NCBI GenBank assembly: GCA_946479225.1
Contig: CAMLFI010000055.1
Span: 1 to 10,327, forward strand
Direction of reading: 5' to 3'
DNA from: an uncultured Mucilaginibacter sp.
GTDB lineage: Bacteria > Bacteroidota > Bacteroidia > Sphingobacteriales > Sphingobacteriaceae
DNA: 10,327 bases
Numbering within the stretch: the first letter of the stretch is position 1; each line of letters starts with the position of its first letter. The translations under genes were made by a program, and so were the position numbers. Shown piece after piece: positions 1 through 6,356 of the stretch. A model generated the notes under the pieces. The model saw only the letters and a list, made by a program, of their open reading frames with translations. It searched no databases and had not been told where the DNA came from.

Positions 1-931
1 TGTCTGCTATGCTGAGGCCTGAGCGGTGTAAAGCTAATGGTAAAGCCTTTGCCGGAGCTGTAGTAAACCATTCCGGTGCTTGTTGTGCATCTGCGTAGGA
101 TAAGATGCGGGCGAGTGGTTTTAAGCCCAATTCAGCTGCTTTTTCTTCGCTCATTAATACCAGTGCCGCCGCGCCGTCATTTAAGGTGGATGCATTAGCT
201 GCGGTTATGGTGCCGTCTTTTTTAAAGGTTGGCTTTAATGATGCTATTTTTTCAAACTTTACCTTTTGGGGTTCTTCATCTTCGGATAGGAAGGTGCTGC
301 CGGTTTTATCTTTTATCTCAACAGGCGTTATTTCATTACTGAATTTACCATCAGATTGTGCCCTTAGGGCTCGTTTATATGATTCAACAGCATAAGCGTC
401 CTGCTCTTCGCGACTTATATTACATTCGGTAGCACAAAGTTCGGCGGCTGATGCCATGTGGTAATCGTTGTATACATCCCAGAGGCCGTCTTTAAGCAGG
501 CCATCTGTCAATTGCCCGTTGCCTAAACGGTAGCCTGTGCGGGCCTTGTCAAGGTAATAGGGCACATTGCTCATGCTTTCCATGCCGCCGGCTACTACAA
601 TATCATTTTGGCCGAGGGCTATGCTTTGTGCCGCCAGCATCACCGCTTTCATTCCCGATGCGCATACTTTGTTGACAGTTGTAGCAGGGAGATAGGGCAG
701 ACCCGCATAAATTGCTGCCTGCGTTGCCGGTGCCTGACCTAAATTAGCCGACAACACGTTCCCCATAAACACTTCCTGCACTTGCGCGGGTGATATGCTT
801 GCTTTTTTAATTGCCGATGCTATGGCCAAACCACCCAATTGCGTCGCGCTGAACGATGCCAGGGCTCCGCCGAAACTTCCTATTGGTGTGCGGGCGGCGG
901 CTACAATAACAACTTGCTTTGTGTTTAACAT
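1..931 (-). CDS. Thiolase family protein, acetyl-CoA C-acetyltransferase (partial, C-terminus off window)
   Basis: Reading leftward from the ATG at 931-929, an uninterrupted frame of 310 residues reaches the window edge, so roughly the last 80 residues of a usual ~390-residue thiolase are missing. It begins with the typical VVIVAAARTPIG strand and carries the nucleophilic cysteine in VCASGMK (Cys90), the GGMESMSN segment (about 115-122) and the NASTLNDGAAAL motif (246-257). The distal catalytic His and Cys motifs lie off the window, so completeness cannot be judged. The family catalyses reversible condensation or thiolysis between two acetyl-CoA and acetoacetyl-CoA in the cytoplasm, in ketone, fatty-acid or polyhydroxybutyrate metabolism; which pathway applies here cannot be told. 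No Shine-Dalgarno precedes the start, as usual in Bacteroidota. A repeat-rich leader (see 972-1196) lies upstream. A longer-chain 3-ketoacyl-CoA thiolase is possible but the sequence reads more like an acetyl-CoA acetyltransferase. Confidence 0.95.
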   Translation of the reverse strand, partial: MLNTKQVVIVAAARTPIGSFGGALASFSATQLGGLAIASAIKKASISPAQVQEVFMGNVLSANLGQAPATQAAIYAGLPYLPATTVNKVCASGMKAVMLAAQSIALGQNDIVVAGGMESMSNVPYYLDKARTGYRLGNGQLTDGLLKDGLWDVYNDYHMASAAELCATECNISREEQDAYAVESYKRALRAQSDGKFSNEITPVEIKDKTGSTFLSEDEEPQKVKFEKIASLKPTFKKDGTITAANASTLNDGAAALVLMSEEKAAELGLKPLARILSYADAQQAPEWFTTAPAKALPLALHRSGLSIAD

Positions 932-951
932 ATGTTATTGTAAAGCTAAAG

Positions 952-989
952 CAAATATTTGAAAAACAGCTGCGCTATTAAGGTAGCGC
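952..989 (-). promoter_or_regulatory. Thiolase upstream region: weak -7 box and GCGCTA dyad
   Basis: A perfect inverted repeat GCGCTA-N6-TAGCGC sits at 972-989, about 40 bases before the thiolase start. Between it and the gene, the minus strand reads AATATTTG (959-952), one mismatch from the Bacteroidota -7 box TAnnTTTG. The dyad could be an operator or a leader hairpin. Assignment is inference; no clear -33 TTTG element was found at the right distance. Confidence 0.3.
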
Positions 990-1196
990 GTTTCACAAAA
1001 ATATATGATACAGATGAAACGTGTGAAACGGATTTTCTGACAAGTATTTGATTATTAATGTATTGTAATTTTGTGTGAAACAGAATGAAACTACTTATTC
1101 GTCAGGAAAATTAGCTGTAAAACCAATGTAACTGATTGAATATCAATTTAATGAAAAAACAGGGAATTTTCACTTTTTGTGAAACGCTTTTGAAAC
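989..1196. repeat. Cluster of TGTGAAAC / TGAAAC repeats
   Basis: TGTGAAAC occurs at 1022-1029, 1074-1081 and 1178-1185 on the plus strand and inverted (GTTTCACA) at 990-997. Each plus-strand copy has a second TGAAAC 9-11 bases away (1015-1020, 1086-1091, 1191-1196). The first two full copies form a perfect 9-base inverted repeat CGTTTCACA...TGTGAAACG (989-997 and 1022-1030), and the last forms TTTCAC-TTTTT-GTGAAA (1168-1184). The stretch 932-1229 holds no credible gene. The pattern suggests multiple binding sites for a DNA-binding protein upstream of the thiolase, but that role is inference. Confidence 0.55.
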
Positions 1197-1229
1197 GGCT
1201 TTTTGGCGAACTTAATCTCTTTGGTAAGA

Positions 1230-1742
1230 TCAATCGGTTAAATAGTTCTTAAGGAAAAGTGTTCTTACCTCGCCTTGCAAACCAATATTTTTTACCTGTT
1301 TTTTTATTTGCTGAGGATGTTGTTTATCAAAGCTTAGAGTACTTATCTTACTCAAACAGAAAAAGTTATTTTTATAAGTAAAGTGAAATACTTTGGTGTA
1401 ATAGATGCTCGATCCATATTCAACAGAAAGGGCAAAACCCTTGCTCCCGGCTTTTAATGAATTGACGGCAAATCCATTATAGTCGTCCTGGTTAGGCAAC
1501 TCTATGGCTTGTTTCACTTTACCCTTAACTGTTATCTCTACTTTCCGGGTGCCGTTTTCGAAATTCCTGATGTCGTAAAGCAAGTAGGTGGTTCCCTTGT
1601 ATAGGGCACCTGTCAACTTCAAGTTATGAACTGTGTCCTGATTTGGGTTGGCGTTTACTTTCGTTTCCAAAAAATCACGTTGATGTAAGCCGCTACTTAT
1701 TATTTTAGCGGCAAGCAGGGTACAAATGATCAACCTCGTCAT
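1230..1742 (-). CDS. Hypothetical protein, possibly exported
   Basis: This 170-residue protein matches no family I can name. The N-terminus has a short hydrophobic stretch (about residues 4-17, broken by Lys13), a weak candidate signal peptide; a small periplasmic or envelope protein is possible. The body is rich in beta-forming residues (for example KVEITVKGKVKQAIEL and ALSVEYGSSIYYTKVFHFTY) and ends in a basic helix-like tail. The ATG at 1742-1740 is the only sensible start. It lies 35 bases after the stop of the ribbon-helix-helix gene and on the same strand, so it may be a fifth member of that operon or have its own promoter; I saw no convincing terminator in between. Coding is supported by length and an open frame with ordinary codon use. 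Confidence 0.65.
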   Translation of the reverse strand: MTRLIICTLLAAKIISSGLHQRDFLETKVNANPNQDTVHNLKLTGALYKGTTYLLYDIRNFENGTRKVEITVKGKVKQAIELPNQDDYNGFAVNSLKAGSKGFALSVEYGSSIYYTKVFHFTYKNNFFCLSKISTLSFDKQHPQQIKKQVKNIGLQGEVRTLFLKNYLTD

Positions 1743-1777
1743 ATATATTTATCGGGTAAAAAATTTATTTGTAGCTT

Positions 1778-1951
1778 TTAAGCAGACGGCGGCTTCTTAC
1801 TCTTCGCCGTTTTTTTGCGCGCAAGCAAAGCCTGCTGCAGCAGGTATTCTATCTGCCCGTTGGTGCTTCTAAACTCGCACTCGGCCCATGCTTCAATCTC
1901 TTTCAGCATCTCGGGGTTTACACGTAATATAAATGCCTTTTTTTCAGCCAC
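1778..1951 (-). CDS. Arc-type ribbon-helix-helix DNA-binding protein (57 aa, GTG start)
   Basis: The reading frame starts at GTG (1951-1949) and ends at TAA (1780-1778). The protein opens with a KKAFILRVNPEML segment, the beta-strand and helix A of Arc/MetJ-like ribbon-helix-helix proteins, then EIEAWAECEFRSTNGQIEYLL, giving the loop and helix B, and ends in a Lys/Ala/Pro-rich basic tail. Such proteins dimerise through the strands, which also contact the DNA major groove, and often repress their own operon. The GTG lies inside the last codons of the preceding gene (8-base overlap, 1944-1951), arguing for translational coupling. It closes the SPFH operon. Alternative start: an internal ATG at residue 15, which would delete the DNA-binding strand, so the GTG is preferred. 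The small size and non-ATG start make it easy to miss. Confidence 0.82.
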   Translation of the reverse strand: MAEKKAFILRVNPEMLKEIEAWAECEFRSTNGQIEYLLQQALLARKKTAKSKKPPSA

Positions 1952-2450
1952 CTTCAGCGTTATCTAAATTCAATTTAAATGCTATAAATATAAGGGCAGA
2001 AAAATAGGGGATATCTGCCGCTCTTTTACTAAAAGTTACAGGGATCTTGCCCGATAAAGCTCCGAACGTAAGCCGCATCAATTCGTTTTGATATTCGTCT
2101 GCCCAAACGTATTCTGCCTTCCAAACAGACGGGGCCTGATAGGTAAAAAAGCGCCCATCGCGCAAAATTAATTTGGTAAGCCCGCTAAGCAGTTTTTTCT
2201 CAATCGTTCCTAAAATACTTCCGTCGGCTGTTTTAATTTCAATGCCGCCGTTCCATAAATAGGTAATGCTTAGCACATCGTCAGTTGTTTCAAACAAGAT
2301 CGTTTGCTCCCAAAAGCCTTTGGTATAAATTTTTGCGTATACAAAGGCGTTATCGGTAAGTTCATATTTTGATCTGTACCACTTGGGTTGTACTATCCAA
2401 CGTTCATTGGTTTTTAGCTTATCTATAGGGGTTAAAGTTATATATTCCAT
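1944..2450 (-). CDS. Uncharacterised protein, paralogue of the adjacent 175-aa protein; tubby/scramblase-like fold suspected
   Basis: This 168-residue protein has no signal peptide. It aligns along its length with its upstream neighbour: PIDKL near the N-terminus against PIDQL, a YELTDNAFVYAKI segment against YLLSDGQFDYGRL, DGSILGTIE against NGEVIGKTT, TKLILRDGR against TTIELNDGF, and a hydrophobic C-terminal helix (IPYFSALIFIAFKLNL, about 147-162) against the equivalent helix. Repeated short strands followed by one hydrophobic C-terminal helix recall the tubby-C/phospholipid-scramblase/LURP-one barrel, where that helix fills the barrel; this is inference from pattern only. It starts 9 bases after the neighbour's stop and its last 8 bases overlap the ribbon-helix-helix gene, so the three are co-translated. 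Confidence 0.8.
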   Translation of the reverse strand: MEYITLTPIDKLKTNERWIVQPKWYRSKYELTDNAFVYAKIYTKGFWEQTILFETTDDVLSITYLWNGGIEIKTADGSILGTIEKKLLSGLTKLILRDGRFFTYQAPSVWKAEYVWADEYQNELMRLTFGALSGKIPVTFSKRAADIPYFSALIFIAFKLNLDNAEGG

Positions 2451-2459
2451 AGCTTACAA

Positions 2460-2987
2460 TTACTGAGCAGCCGCCTGCGCCTGCCTCACCAATCTTATAT
2501 GTATTCCAATAAAAGCCAATAACAGTAAGTGATCTCCTTGCTTGGCCATATTCTGATCAATTATAGTTACGGTCATCGGTTGTGAGTACCTGGATCTGCA
2601 GGCAATCATCATCAGTTCACTATCGTTTGCCATCCAGCTCATTTTTGTTGAGAAGATCCCTCGGCCGGGCGTTTTTACAAACGACGCGGTAAAACCATCA
2701 TTCAATTCAATAGTAGTAATGCACTTCCATGTATTACGTGTGGTTTTACCAATTACCTCGCCGTTGCGCAAAATCAACATTTCTTTGCTAAACACACCCG
2801 GCTTACGCATGGTGTATGTGTTATTCGCTATTTCAATAACCTTTTCGCTTGCCGAAAATGAAACCTTGCTCAGTCTGCCATAATCAAATTGCCCGTCGCT
2901 CAGCAAATACTCAGGGTTCCAAAAACCGGTCCGTACTACGGTAAGCTCGGTTGATCGCAGTTGATCTATCGGTCTGTAAAAGTCCAT
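2460..2987 (-). CDS. Uncharacterised protein, tubby/scramblase-like fold suspected (first of two paralogues)
   Basis: This 175-residue protein begins MDFYRPIDQL and reads as a chain of beta strands: WNPEYLLSDGQFDYGRL (about 23-39), ASEKVIEIANNTYTMRK, SKEMLILRNGEVIGKTTR (about 67-84), TTIELNDGFTASFVK, and TKMSWMANDSELMMIA. It ends with a hydrophobic helix HLLLLAFIGIHIRLVRQ (about 153-169) and an Ala/Gln tail. The arrangement suggests the tubby-like/scramblase barrel, but I cannot confirm it; the helix could instead be a membrane or SPFH-contact segment. The gene starts one base after the SPFH stop and has a full-length paralogue directly downstream, pointing to tandem duplication followed by divergence. 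Function is unknown; the context suggests work at the membrane with the SPFH protein. Confidence 0.82.
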   Translation of the reverse strand: MDFYRPIDQLRSTELTVVRTGFWNPEYLLSDGQFDYGRLSKVSFSASEKVIEIANNTYTMRKPGVFSKEMLILRNGEVIGKTTRNTWKCITTIELNDGFTASFVKTPGRGIFSTKMSWMANDSELMMIACRSRYSQPMTVTIIDQNMAKQGDHLLLLAFIGIHIRLVRQAQAAAQ

Positions 2988-2988
2988 A

Positions 2989-3840
2989 TTAATGATATAA
3001 AGTACCCGTGTTAATAATAGGATTCACCGCCCTATCACCGCAAAGCACTACCAGCAGGTTGCTTACCATAGCGGCTTTGCGTTCCTCATCTAACTCTACA
3101 ATGCCTTTTTCTGATAACTTTTGCAGTGCCATCTCAACCATACCTACTGCACCTTCTACTATAAGCCTCCGTGCCGAAATAATGGCCGATGCCTGTTGCC
3201 TTTGCAGCATGGTATGCGCAATTTCGGGTGCATACGCCAGGTGAGATATACGCGCCTCCAGTACTTCAATGCCGGCACGGTCAAGTCGTTCGTTTAATTC
3301 TTTCTCTAACAATATGCTTACCTGCTCCGCGCCACCTCTTAAGGTAATGTTGGCGTTTTCATCCTCAATATTATCATACGGGAACGAGTTAGCCAGGTGC
3401 CTTACGGCAGCTTCGCTTTGTATATTTACGTATTGCAGGTAGTTTTCAACAGCAAAAACAGCGTTAGCGGTATCTTTTATCTGCCATACAATTACAGCGG
3501 CTATCTCAATAGGGTTACCAACACTGTCATTCACCTTAAGCTGCTGGCCGTTAAGGTTAAATGCCTTTAACGATACTTTCTTTTTCTGCGTAAACGGGTT
3601 CACCCAAAAAAAGCCGTCTTCTTTTACAGTGCCTATATATTTACCAAACAGTGTTAAAACCTTTGATTCGTTGGGGTTTACTATAACAAATCCGGGCAAA
3701 ATACACAGCATGCAAAATATTGTAATGACGCCAAAGCCACTGCCGAATGAAAATGCGGCAATTGATATGATAAACAGAAACAGTAATAAAAGTGCCGCGC
3801 CAAGGCCGGAAGGAGGGTTAAGGATTTTTTCAGTATTCAT
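2989..3840 (-). CDS. SPFH domain (band 7/stomatin-like) membrane protein
   Basis: The 283-residue protein has two adjacent hydrophobic segments at about 13-34 and 36-53, then the SPFH entry [34 protein letters not shown] (about 51-84), the strand-rich SPFH domain, and a C-terminal region with [31 protein letters not shown] (about 210-240), typical of the long-helix part of this family. SPFH proteins oligomerise on the membrane into rings or cages and organise microdomains or regulate membrane proteases; no enzyme activity is expected. The ATG at 3840-3838 gives the usual short cytosolic start. It is the first gene of the operon with the two paralogues and the ribbon-helix-helix gene, and its promoter carries a GATATC double site. 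The actual partner or substrate in this organism is not evident. Confidence 0.93.
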   Translation of the reverse strand: MNTEKILNPPSGLGAALLLLFLFIISIAAFSFGSGFGVITIFCMLCILPGFVIVNPNESKVLTLFGKYIGTVKEDGFFWVNPFTQKKKVSLKAFNLNGQQLKVNDSVGNPIEIAAVIVWQIKDTANAVFAVENYLQYVNIQSEAAVRHLANSFPYDNIEDENANITLRGGAEQVSILLEKELNERLDRAGIEVLEARISHLAYAPEIAHTMLQRQQASAIISARRLIVEGAVGMVEMALQKLSEKGIVELDEERKAAMVSNLLVVLCGDRAVNPIINTGTLYH

Positions 3841-3858
3841 GATTTTTATGATTTTAAA

Positions 3859-3899
3859 ATGATATCATAAAGATATCAAAATTGAAATGATAAAAACAA
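3859..3899 (-). promoter_or_regulatory. SPFH operon promoter overlapped by a GATATC double site
   Basis: On the minus strand, TTG (3899-3897), 21 bases, then TATCTTTA (3875-3868) fits the Bacteroidota -33/-7 promoter with one mismatch in the -7 box. GATATC occurs twice, at 3861-3866 (inside the palindrome ATGATATCAT, 3859-3868) and at 3872-3877, 11 bases apart, about one helical turn. Both copies overlap or touch the -7 box, as expected for a repressor site. The regulator could be the operon's own ribbon-helix-helix protein; that is inference. Confidence 0.5.
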
Positions 3900-3928
3900 G
3901 AAAAACTTACATGTAGCTAAAAATTAGT

Positions 3929-3936
3929 TATTTTTG
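3929..3936 (+). promoter_or_regulatory. Candidate -7 box for the 7TM-HD phosphodiesterase gene
   Basis: TATTTTTG matches the Bacteroidota -7 consensus TAnnTTTG exactly and lies 17 bases before the ATG, giving a very short leader. The expected TTTG at -33 is not seen (the spot reads CTTAC at 3906-3910), so the call is tentative. Confidence 0.4.
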
Positions 3937-3953
3937 AATGCTCAAAACATTAA

Positions 3954-6020
3954 ATGGCTAAATTTTCTACTTCGCGCCAAAAAGCCGCTTTGCGTAAATA
4001 CGCCCGAAACATTAAGTATTTAATGGTTGTGGTAAGTACGGTAGTTATAGTATTTACCTTGCCCAAGCAGGTTAAGTTTAGCTACGAAATTGAGAAGGGA
4101 CGCATCTGGAACCAGAAAGACCTGGTATCGCCCTATAACTTCGCCATACTTAAAACCCAACAAGAACTTGAGAATGATAAAACGGTTGCATTAGCTAATG
4201 TTAAGCCCGTTTATCAATTTAACTCGAACACAGCACAGCAACAAATAGCCGGTTTTAAGGCTGATCTGGATATTAAGTGGCATGGTGCGAACCTTAATGC
4301 CAATCAAAAAACTAAGTACGTTACAACCGGGGTTGATCTTCTAAATACCGTTTATAACAAGGGCGTTTTAAATTTAAACGCCAAGTATATGCAGAACGGG
4401 CAAGGATATACAATTTTGGTGCTGGATAAAAACATAGGCACAGAAAGGAACACCGCCGAGCTGTTTACCCGGGAGAGCGCTTTACAATTTTGTGATGCCA
4501 CGTTGAGTCAGCGGACCGATCTGGATAAGGCGTTTTTGTTAGATGTGTTGCAAACGCGCATACAGAATAACATTGTTTATGATAACAGGCTTACTTTAAA
4601 AATTGAAAACGACGCCCTGGCAGACCTGTCGCTGAGCAATGGCATGGTGCAAAAAGGGGAACTGATTGTTACTAAAGGATCTGTTGTTAATGATGATATT
4701 TATCAGAAGCTGCAATCGTACAAAAAAGCATTTGAGGATAACGCCCGTATAAAAGGAAGTCCTAAACTTGTACTGGCGGGCCAGTTTGTGCTGGTATCAA
4801 TAGCCATAGTATTGCTAATGGTGTTCCTCTATTTATTCAGGAGGGATATTTATGATGATAACCGGCTGGTTGGCCTGATACTGTTAGTTATAACAGCCAT
4901 GCTCTTCACGCTGTCAATGGCTATTAAGTTTGAGCTGCCTAATATGTATTATATACCTTATTGTATAGTACCTATTATTATCCGCATTTTATTTGATACC
5001 CGCCTTGCGCTTAATATCCACATGCTGGTGGTATTGATGGCGGGCTTTTTTGTACCGAATAGCTTTGAGTTTGCCTATTTTGAAATAACGGCAGGTATGG
5101 TATCCATCTATAGTATAAAATACCTGGCCCGTCGCGAGCAGTTCCTTATCTCGGCGGTGATCATTATGATCACTTATTTTATGGCCTTTTTAGGTATTTC
5201 GCTTATAAAGGAAGGTACTATAGTTGAGTTAGACTGGGTGGGTTTTGTACCATTTATAGTAAGTGTGCTTTTAACTTTATTAGCTTATCCGCTTATTTAT
5301 TTGTTTGAGCGGATGTTTTCCATCACTTCTGATATTACCCTTATTGAGCTTACCAATACCAACGCGCCGTTGCTGCGCGAGATGGCCTTTACCGCTCCGG
5401 GTACTTTTCAGCACTCGTTACAGGTGGCTAATCTGGCCGAGAATGCTATTTACGCTATTGGCGGCAACGCGCTACTGGTTAGGGCAGGAGCGCTTTATCA
5501 TGATATAGGTAAAATGGATAACCCACTGTTCTTTATAGAAAACCAGAACTCGGTGTTTAATCCGCATGATAAGTTGCCTTACGAGGAGAGCGCACAGGTT
5601 ATAATAAGGCACGTTAGCCGCGGTATTGAAATGGCCCAAAAGGCTAACATTCCGGACATTGTTATTGATTTTATACGCACGCATCACGGTAATACCCGGG
5701 TTGATTATTTTTATCAGTCGTTCCTGAAAAACTTTCCTGAGAAGATAGTTGACGAAAACACCTTCAGATATCCCGGACCTATACCTTTCTCCAAAGAAAC
5801 CGGTGTGTTGATGTTAGCCGATTCGATAGAAGCTGCTTCGCGGTCGTTAAAACAACCGGATGAGGCCTCTATCAACAACCTGGTTGACAGGATTGTTAAG
5901 TACAAGCTGGATCAGGATCAGCTTAACGACAGCGACATCACGTTAAAGGACCTGGAGACCATCAAAACCATTTTTAAGCGAATGCTGATGAGCATTTACC
6001 ATGTGCGTATTAACTATTAA
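3954..6020 (+). CDS. pgpH: 7TM-HD family cyclic-di-AMP phosphodiesterase (PgpH-type)
   Basis: The 688-residue protein has the full 7TMR-HD architecture. A first membrane span (about 22-38) is followed by a large extracytoplasmic domain (about 40-268), a block of six to seven spans (about 270-455, including LVLAGQFVLVSIAIVLLMVF and FVPFIVSVLLTLLAYPLIYL), and a cytosolic HD domain. Metal ligands are visible: His487 (FQHSLQVA), His516-Asp517 (YHDIGK), His553 (IIRHVSRG), His577-His578 (RTHHGNT) and Asp623 (LADSIEA). The set matches PgpH, which hydrolyses c-di-AMP to pApA and thereby affects potassium, osmotic and cell-wall homeostasis. All expected residues are present, so it should be active. 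It is divergent from the SPFH operon, and is followed by tRNA-Ser after 137 bases. c-di-AMP specificity is taken from the family, not shown here. Confidence 0.93.
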   Translation: MAKFSTSRQKAALRKYARNIKYLMVVVSTVVIVFTLPKQVKFSYEIEKGRIWNQKDLVSPYNFAILKTQQELENDKTVALANVKPVYQFNSNTAQQQIAGFKADLDIKWHGANLNANQKTKYVTTGVDLLNTVYNKGVLNLNAKYMQNGQGYTILVLDKNIGTERNTAELFTRESALQFCDATLSQRTDLDKAFLLDVLQTRIQNNIVYDNRLTLKIENDALADLSLSNGMVQKGELIVTKGSVVNDDIYQKLQSYKKAFEDNARIKGSPKLVLAGQFVLVSIAIVLLMVFLYLFRRDIYDDNRLVGLILLVITAMLFTLSMAIKFELPNMYYIPYCIVPIIIRILFDTRLALNIHMLVVLMAGFFVPNSFEFAYFEITAGMVSIYSIKYLARREQFLISAVIIMITYFMAFLGISLIKEGTIVELDWVGFVPFIVSVLLTLLAYPLIYLFERMFSITSDITLIELTNTNAPLLREMAFTAPGTFQHSLQVANLAENAIYAIGGNALLVRAGALYHDIGKMDNPLFFIENQNSVFNPHDKLPYEESAQVIIRHVSRGIEMAQKANIPDIVIDFIRTHHGNTRVDYFYQSFLKNFPEKIVDENTFRYPGPIPFSKETGVLMLADSIEAASRSLKQPDEASINNLVDRIVKYKLDQDQLNDSDITLKDLETIKTIFKRMLMSIYHVRINY

Positions 6021-6095
6021 AAAACCTCTTTTACAGCCTGTAATTATTTTTATTGCCTTATAAACAGCGCTATAAATTAATACCTGAAATTTTTT

Positions 6096-6125
6096 TTTGC
6101 CGACTTACGCTAATTGCTATATTTG
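6096..6125 (+). promoter_or_regulatory. Promoter of tRNA-Ser
   Basis: TTTG at 6096-6099, an 18-base spacer and TATATTTG at 6118-6125 give a near-perfect Bacteroidota promoter. Transcription would begin around 6132, leaving a leader of about 25 bases before the mature tRNA. Confidence 0.65.
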
Positions 6126-6157
6126 CAGTCCCTGAAAAAAGGGTATTATTTAACAAC

Positions 6158-6244
6158 GGTGAGGTGCCTGAGAGGCCGAAAGGATCAGTTTGCTAAACTG
6201 ACGTACGGGAAACTGTACCGAGGGTTCGAATCCCTCCCTCACCG
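6158..6244 (+). tRNA. tRNA-Ser (anticodon GCU)
   Basis: The acceptor stem GGTGAGG (6158-6164) pairs with CCTCACC (6237-6243), with discriminator G6244. The anticodon stem TCAGT/ACTGA (6185-6189, 6197-6201) closes the loop TTGCTAA, with anticodon GCT at 6192-6194, which reads AGC and AGU. A long variable arm (about 6202-6219, GTAC pairing with GTAC) marks a type II serine tRNA. The T arm is GAGGG-TTCGAAT-CCCTC (6220-6236). CCA is not encoded and must be added afterwards. Length is 87 bases, normal for tRNA-Ser. Confidence 0.97.
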
Positions 6245-6254
6245 CGAAATAGCC

Positions 6255-6288
6255 AAAAGCCTGTAAATTTTTGATTTACAGGCTTTTT
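6255..6288 (+). terminator. Rho-independent terminator after tRNA-Ser
   Basis: A perfect 14-base stem, AAAAGCCTGTAAAT (6255-6268) with ATTTACAGGCTTTT (6274-6287), closes a 5-base TTTTG loop and runs into T residues. It starts 10 bases after the tRNA. The same hairpin could also stop transcripts of the Nudix gene arriving from the right. Confidence 0.88.
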
Positions 6289-6356
6289 TGTTAAATATAA
6301 AAAAAATTAAAAGTTTGTAAAAGGCTTTATTGAGTGCCTACCGGCCGAAGGTAATT

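Noticed and set aside
105..395. Plus-strand open frame inside the thiolase
   Set aside because: It is antisense to a strongly conserved thiolase sequence and has no family resemblance.
1786..1817. Terminator-like hairpin ACGGCG...CGCCGT plus T run on the plus strand
   Set aside because: It lies within the ribbon-helix-helix gene, where the T run is the complement of its lysine codons, and no plus-strand gene precedes it.
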